This document shows positions 23,174 to 25,674 of a DNA stretch of 25,674 nt, piece after piece. The DNA is from Bacillota bacterium. Its GTDB lineage: Bacteria; Bacillota; Clostridia; Oscillospirales; Ruminococcaceae. The stretch's first letter is position 1. Each line of letters opens with the position of its first letter. The translations under genes were made by a program, and so were the position numbers. Location: assembly GCA_023457355.1 (NCBI GenBank), contig JAEWLW010000008.1, positions 1 through 25,674 of the forward strand, given 5' to 3'. The notes under the pieces were generated by a model, which was given only the letters and a program-made list of their open reading frames with translations, ran no database searches and had not been told where the DNA came from.

Positions 23174-24373
23174 ATGATCAAGGGCGCACTGGATGGGGTC
23201 AAGGTCATCGATCTTTCGCGGGTCGTTTCCGGACCGCATTGCACAATGATTTTGGGCGATTTTGGCGCAGATGTTATCAAGGTGGAAAAGCGGGACGACG
23301 GAGATATCGGCCGGCACTATGCGCCTTTCTATGAAAATGAAGCTACTTATTTTATGGCCCACAACCGCAATAAGCGCAGCATCTCACTGAATTTTCGCCA
23401 TCCTAAATCAAAAGATATTCTATATGGTCTGCTAAAGGATGCGGATGTCTTGGTGGAAAACTTCAAAGCAGGCACGCTTGAGGCGATGGGTCTGGATCCC
23501 CAGACGCTGCTGGCGTGGAATCCTCGCCTCATTATTACCCGGATCTCCGGCTTTGGGCAAAATGGCCCATACTCAAATCGCGTGTGCTATGACGCCGTTG
23601 CACAGGCCATGAGCGGGTTGATGGCAATCACCGGCGACCCGGACCCCGCCGGACATCCCACCATGGTGGGCTCCTACATCGTGGACTTTGTCAGCGGCAT
23701 TTACGGTGCGGTTGGCACGCTGGCCGCCCTTCAGGCGCGGGAGAAGACGGGAACGGGACAGGTCGTCGACATCGCCATGCTGGATACCGCCTGCTCCTTG
23801 ACGCACTCCGCTGTCATCAACTATTATCTGCTTCATCAGGTCGCGCAGCGAAACGGAAATCAGGATCGTGCGGCTTGGCCTGCCAATTTTTATCCTACCC
23901 GTAATGGCGCCCTCGTATATATTCATGCCGGTCTGGATCCCTCGTTTGCCAGGATGTGTAAAATACTCGGCAAGGAAGCACTGTTGGAATCCCCTGAATA
24001 CAACACTCTGGCCGGTCGAACCCACCACATCGACGAATGCGATCAGATGATTGCAGCATGGACACGGCAGCATGATTGGCAGGAGGTGATCCGGATTTGC
24101 GAGGATGCCGCACTCCCCTGCGCAAAGGTCAACACGATCGAAGACATGGTGCACGACGAGCAACTGATTTATCGGAAAACGATCCGTAAGGTGCAGGATA
24201 ATCGCTTCGGTGAGATCACCATGACTGGGCCTGTCGTCAAAATGTCGGATACCAATCCGGACGTTTTCTGTACCGCGCCCCGTCTGGGCGAACACAATCA
24301 CGATGTTTTCACCAGTATCTTGGGCTATACTGATGTGGAGATACAGCAGCTTGAACAGGACGGCGTCATCTGA
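23174..24373 (+). CDS. CaiB/BaiF family (class III) CoA-transferase
   Basis: A 399-residue class III CoA-transferase. It opens with LDGVKVIDLSRVVSGP and GDFGADVIKVE (28-38), has VENFKAGTLEAMGLD (94-108), RISGFGQNGPYS (123-134) and the catalytic aspartate D171 in VGSYIVDFVSG (165-175), matching Asp169 of formyl-CoA transferase. These enzymes transfer CoA between carboxylic acids such as oxalate, carnitine, bile or aromatic acids; the actual pair is unknown. AGGAGG lies 7 bases before the ATG. It follows beta3 by 61 bp in the same direction and so gives the cluster a second, unrelated means of CoA activation. Confidence 0.93.
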   Translation: MIKGALDGVKVIDLSRVVSGPHCTMILGDFGADVIKVEKRDDGDIGRHYAPFYENEATYFMAHNRNKRSISLNFRHPKSKDILYGLLKDADVLVENFKAGTLEAMGLDPQTLLAWNPRLIITRISGFGQNGPYSNRVCYDAVAQAMSGLMAITGDPDPAGHPTMVGSYIVDFVSGIYGAVGTLAALQAREKTGTGQVVDIAMLDTACSLTHSAVINYYLLHQVAQRNGNQDRAAWPANFYPTRNGALVYIHAGLDPSFARMCKILGKEALLESPEYNTLAGRTHHIDECDQMIAAWTRQHDWQEVIRICEDAALPCAKVNTIEDMVHDEQLIYRKTIRKVQDNRFGEITMTGPVVKMSDTNPDVFCTAPRLGEHNHDVFTSILGYTDVEIQQLEQDGVI

Positions 24374-24421
24374 ATTATGCCGGCCTATATCAATCCCGGC
24401 TTCAGAGCTCACTTCAAGTTG

Positions 24422-24492
24422 TCAACGATAAAACCGAAAGCAGTCAAAAATTATCCTTATATATTTTACCGCTCAACGATAAACGCTAAAGC
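24422..24492 (+). repeat. Two imperfect 20-bp direct repeats
   Basis: The 20 bases at 24422-24441 and at 24473-24492 match at 17 positions, sharing TCAACGATAAA and AAAGC at their ends, with starts 51 bp apart. They may be tandem binding sites for a regulator or remains of a local duplication. Confidence 0.5.
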
Positions 24493-24582
24493 TTTCTTAA
24501 TTTATATATCGCCTGATTTTGTTGCTTTTACATTAACAATATCTATCAAAAAAAACATTTGCATAAATTGGCATAATATGAG

Positions 24583-24602
24583 AAAATTTATAAGGAAATT
24601 TT
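24583..24602. promoter_or_regulatory. Inverted repeat upstream of the GntR gene, possible autoregulatory operator
   Basis: AAAATTT (24583-24589) and AAATTTT (24596-24602) are perfect complements around ATAAGG. The total length of 20 bp fits a site for a dimeric winged-helix regulator. In AT-rich DNA such repeats also arise by chance. Confidence 0.3.
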
Positions 24603-24669
24603 AACATGAAAATAATATCCTCTACTTTTACCGCAGCTTGCAGAGAGAATATTGAAACGGGGTTTTAAT

Positions 24670-25386
24670 ATGACTGTAAATAAAACATTATATTATGTCG
24701 TTGAAAAAGATATTAAAGACAAAATTCAACGCGGTGAATACAAAGCTGGTGATATGCTGCCCACCGAAAGTGAAATGTGTGCACAATATAACGTCAGCCG
24801 CGTCACGGTTCGCAAAGCGATCGAGGGACTGATTGAGGATGGTATTCTTGAACGATCATTCAGCAAAACACCCCGCGTGAAGCAAACAGCCGTCCCGCGT
24901 AATATCAACAAAATGGGCGGCCTATCCGAAGATCTCAAACGCAGTGGCATTATGTGCTCTACCTTTATTCTCAAGGCGGAATTAATGGAGCCGAATGATT
25001 CCATTGCAGAAAAGATGAATTTGGAAGAAGATGAACATGTTTATTTGCTGGAGCGGCTCCGGTATGCCAACGGTCAGCCATTGTGCTATCAAAAGCTCTA
25101 TTTAAAAGCATCTCTATGCCCCAATCTCAACAACGAAAATCTGGCAAATAAATCAATTTATCAAGTGCTGGAACAAAAATATGGTCTGAAAATATCGCAT
25201 TGTGAACAGCAGATTAGCGCATGCTCCAGTTCCTATCGCATCTGTGCACTCCTGGAATTGAAGGAGGCCACCCCTATGTTAAAGGTCTGCAACACCGGCT
25301 TTTTAGAGGATGGCACTTGCTTCGAGCATTCCGACAACTATTATGTGGGAGAGAACTATCAGGTTTCCGTCATTTTGACAAGATGA
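24670..25386 (+). CDS. GntR family transcriptional regulator, HutC/UTRA subfamily
   Basis: A 238-residue regulator. The N-terminal winged helix-turn-helix (about 7-70) shows LPTESEMCAQYNVSRVTVRKA (30-50), the standard GntR recognition region, then the wing ILERSFSKTPRV. The C-terminal UTRA ligand domain (about 85-235) includes LLERLRYANGQPLCYQKLYL and ends VGENYQVSVIL. UTRA regulators usually respond to a small acid, sugar or amino-acid derivative and repress neighbouring catabolic genes. The ATG at 24670 has GGGG about 8 bases upstream; the in-frame TTG at 24652 lies before that and lacks a site. It is the only regulator in the window and probably controls the divergent CoA-transferase operons. 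Confidence 0.92.
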   Translation: MTVNKTLYYVVEKDIKDKIQRGEYKAGDMLPTESEMCAQYNVSRVTVRKAIEGLIEDGILERSFSKTPRVKQTAVPRNINKMGGLSEDLKRSGIMCSTFILKAELMEPNDSIAEKMNLEEDEHVYLLERLRYANGQPLCYQKLYLKASLCPNLNNENLANKSIYQVLEQKYGLKISHCEQQISACSSSYRICALLELKEATPMLKVCNTGFLEDGTCFEHSDNYYVGENYQVSVILTR

Positions 25387-25441
25387 TTCTGAACTTGATG
25401 GCAGCAGCAGGCAAGCTGCAATGTAGCTGTCTTGGCCTGTC

Positions 25442-25482
25442 AAAGAACCGCAGTTTTCCGCTTGAGAAAACTGCGGTTCTTT
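25442..25482 (+). terminator. Strong intrinsic terminator after the GntR gene
   Basis: A perfect 17-bp stem (arms 25442-25458 and 25466-25482) with a 7-base loop; the 3' arm ends in TTCTTT and one more T follows. The mirror A-run makes it usable from both strands. It ends the GntR transcript. Confidence 0.9.
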
Positions 25483-25656
25483 TGCCTTAACGCTAATGCA
25501 TCAAAAGAAATAGGCCGCCGCAAATGCGCTGACCTTTCAATGGGAGCGATAAGGTACAATAAATTGCGCAAATTCAAAAAGCAAAAAAAGACAAGGTTTG
25601 CAAATCTCTGATAGAATGAAGTTACCACACACCATTCTGAAAGGAGACAGCAAACC

Positions 25657-25674
25657 ATGTCTGAAAAAATTGTA
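25657..25674 (+). CDS. Start of an unidentified gene, cut by window edge (possibly IS256-type transposase)
   Basis: ATG at 25657 opens MSEKIV before the window ends. AAAGGAG lies about 10 bases upstream, a convincing ribosome binding site. Six residues cannot identify the product. Some IS256/mutator-type transposases begin with a similar MxxKIVQLNEE, which makes a mobile element possible, but this is a guess. A 6-bp inverted repeat (AGAATG 25613-25618, CATTCT 25633-25638) lies in the leader. Confidence 0.4.

Larger units (their letters stand above)
24374..24669. other. AT-rich intergenic region before the GntR gene
   Basis: No gene is seen. It contains a weak hairpin after the CaiB gene (GCCGG 24379-24383 with CCGGC 24396-24400, no U-run), two imperfect direct repeats (24422-24441 and 24473-24492) and an inverted repeat next to the GntR gene (24583-24602). 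TTGCAT (24559-24564) and CATAAT (24572-24577) are promoter-like pieces but do not form a correctly spaced pair, so no promoter is called. Confidence 0.5.

Noticed and set aside
23573..24412. Minus-strand open frame of 279 codons opposite the CaiB gene
   Set aside because: The plus strand encodes a complete class III CoA-transferase with its catalytic Asp; the antisense frame has no start signal or family features.
1..25674. CRISPR arrays, tRNA and rRNA genes
   Set aside because: No regularly spaced repeats and no tRNA or rRNA-like sequence were noticed on reading the window.

Overview
The window (about 25.7 kb) looks like an accessory metabolic region of an anaerobic low- to mid-GC Gram-positive bacterium, most likely a member of Clostridia (Bacillota). 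The reasons are strong AGGAGG-type ribosome binding sites, several TTG starts each backed by a good Shine-Dalgarno, sigma-A-like TTGACA/TATAAT promoters in AT-rich intergenic DNA, and a set of genes typical of amino-acid or peptide fermenters. No lineage marker is present, so this is inference.

Layout. Positions 1-140 hold the 3' end of a probable transposase (+). From 165 to 12576 all genes are on the minus strand and form a peptide/amide scavenging block. In transcription order these are two tandem S9 serine peptidases (12576 to 8639), a TTG-start lipoprotein peptide-binding protein (8501-6822), two permeases, two ATPases (a complete Opp/Dpp-type ABC importer), an M20 AbgB-like amidohydrolase and a second metal-dependent amidohydrolase. 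Both promoters I can place here (before the first S9 gene and before the binding-protein gene) are followed by an intrinsic-terminator-like hairpin ahead of the ribosome binding site, suggesting transcription attenuation.

From 13002 to 20138 (minus) and 20535 to 24373 (plus) lies a block rich in CoA-transferase-fold genes. One minus unit is LUD protein - alpha1 - beta1 - class II aldolase. A second is thiamine-diphosphate enzyme - alpha2 - beta2. The divergent plus unit is orphan alpha3 - alpha4 - beta3 - CaiB/BaiF class III CoA-transferase. A GntR/HutC regulator follows at 24670-25386, then a strong terminator and the first six codons of another gene with its own ribosome binding site.

Most interesting point: of three beta subunits only beta3 keeps the Glu-Ser-Gly motif used as nucleophile by class I CoA-transferases. 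Beta1 and beta2 have lost it, while their partners alpha1 and alpha2 both carry a Glu at residue 105 that alpha4 lacks. This swap resembles what is known of IpdAB, a CoA-transferase-fold C-C hydrolase, so alpha1/beta1 and alpha2/beta2 may be carbon-carbon bond-cleaving enzymes rather than transferases. Together with an aldolase and a ThDP enzyme (both C-C cleaving families) and two plausible CoA-activating transferases, the block could encode an undescribed CoA-dependent pathway that activates and then fragments a keto or hydroxy acid. The substrate cannot be read from the sequence.
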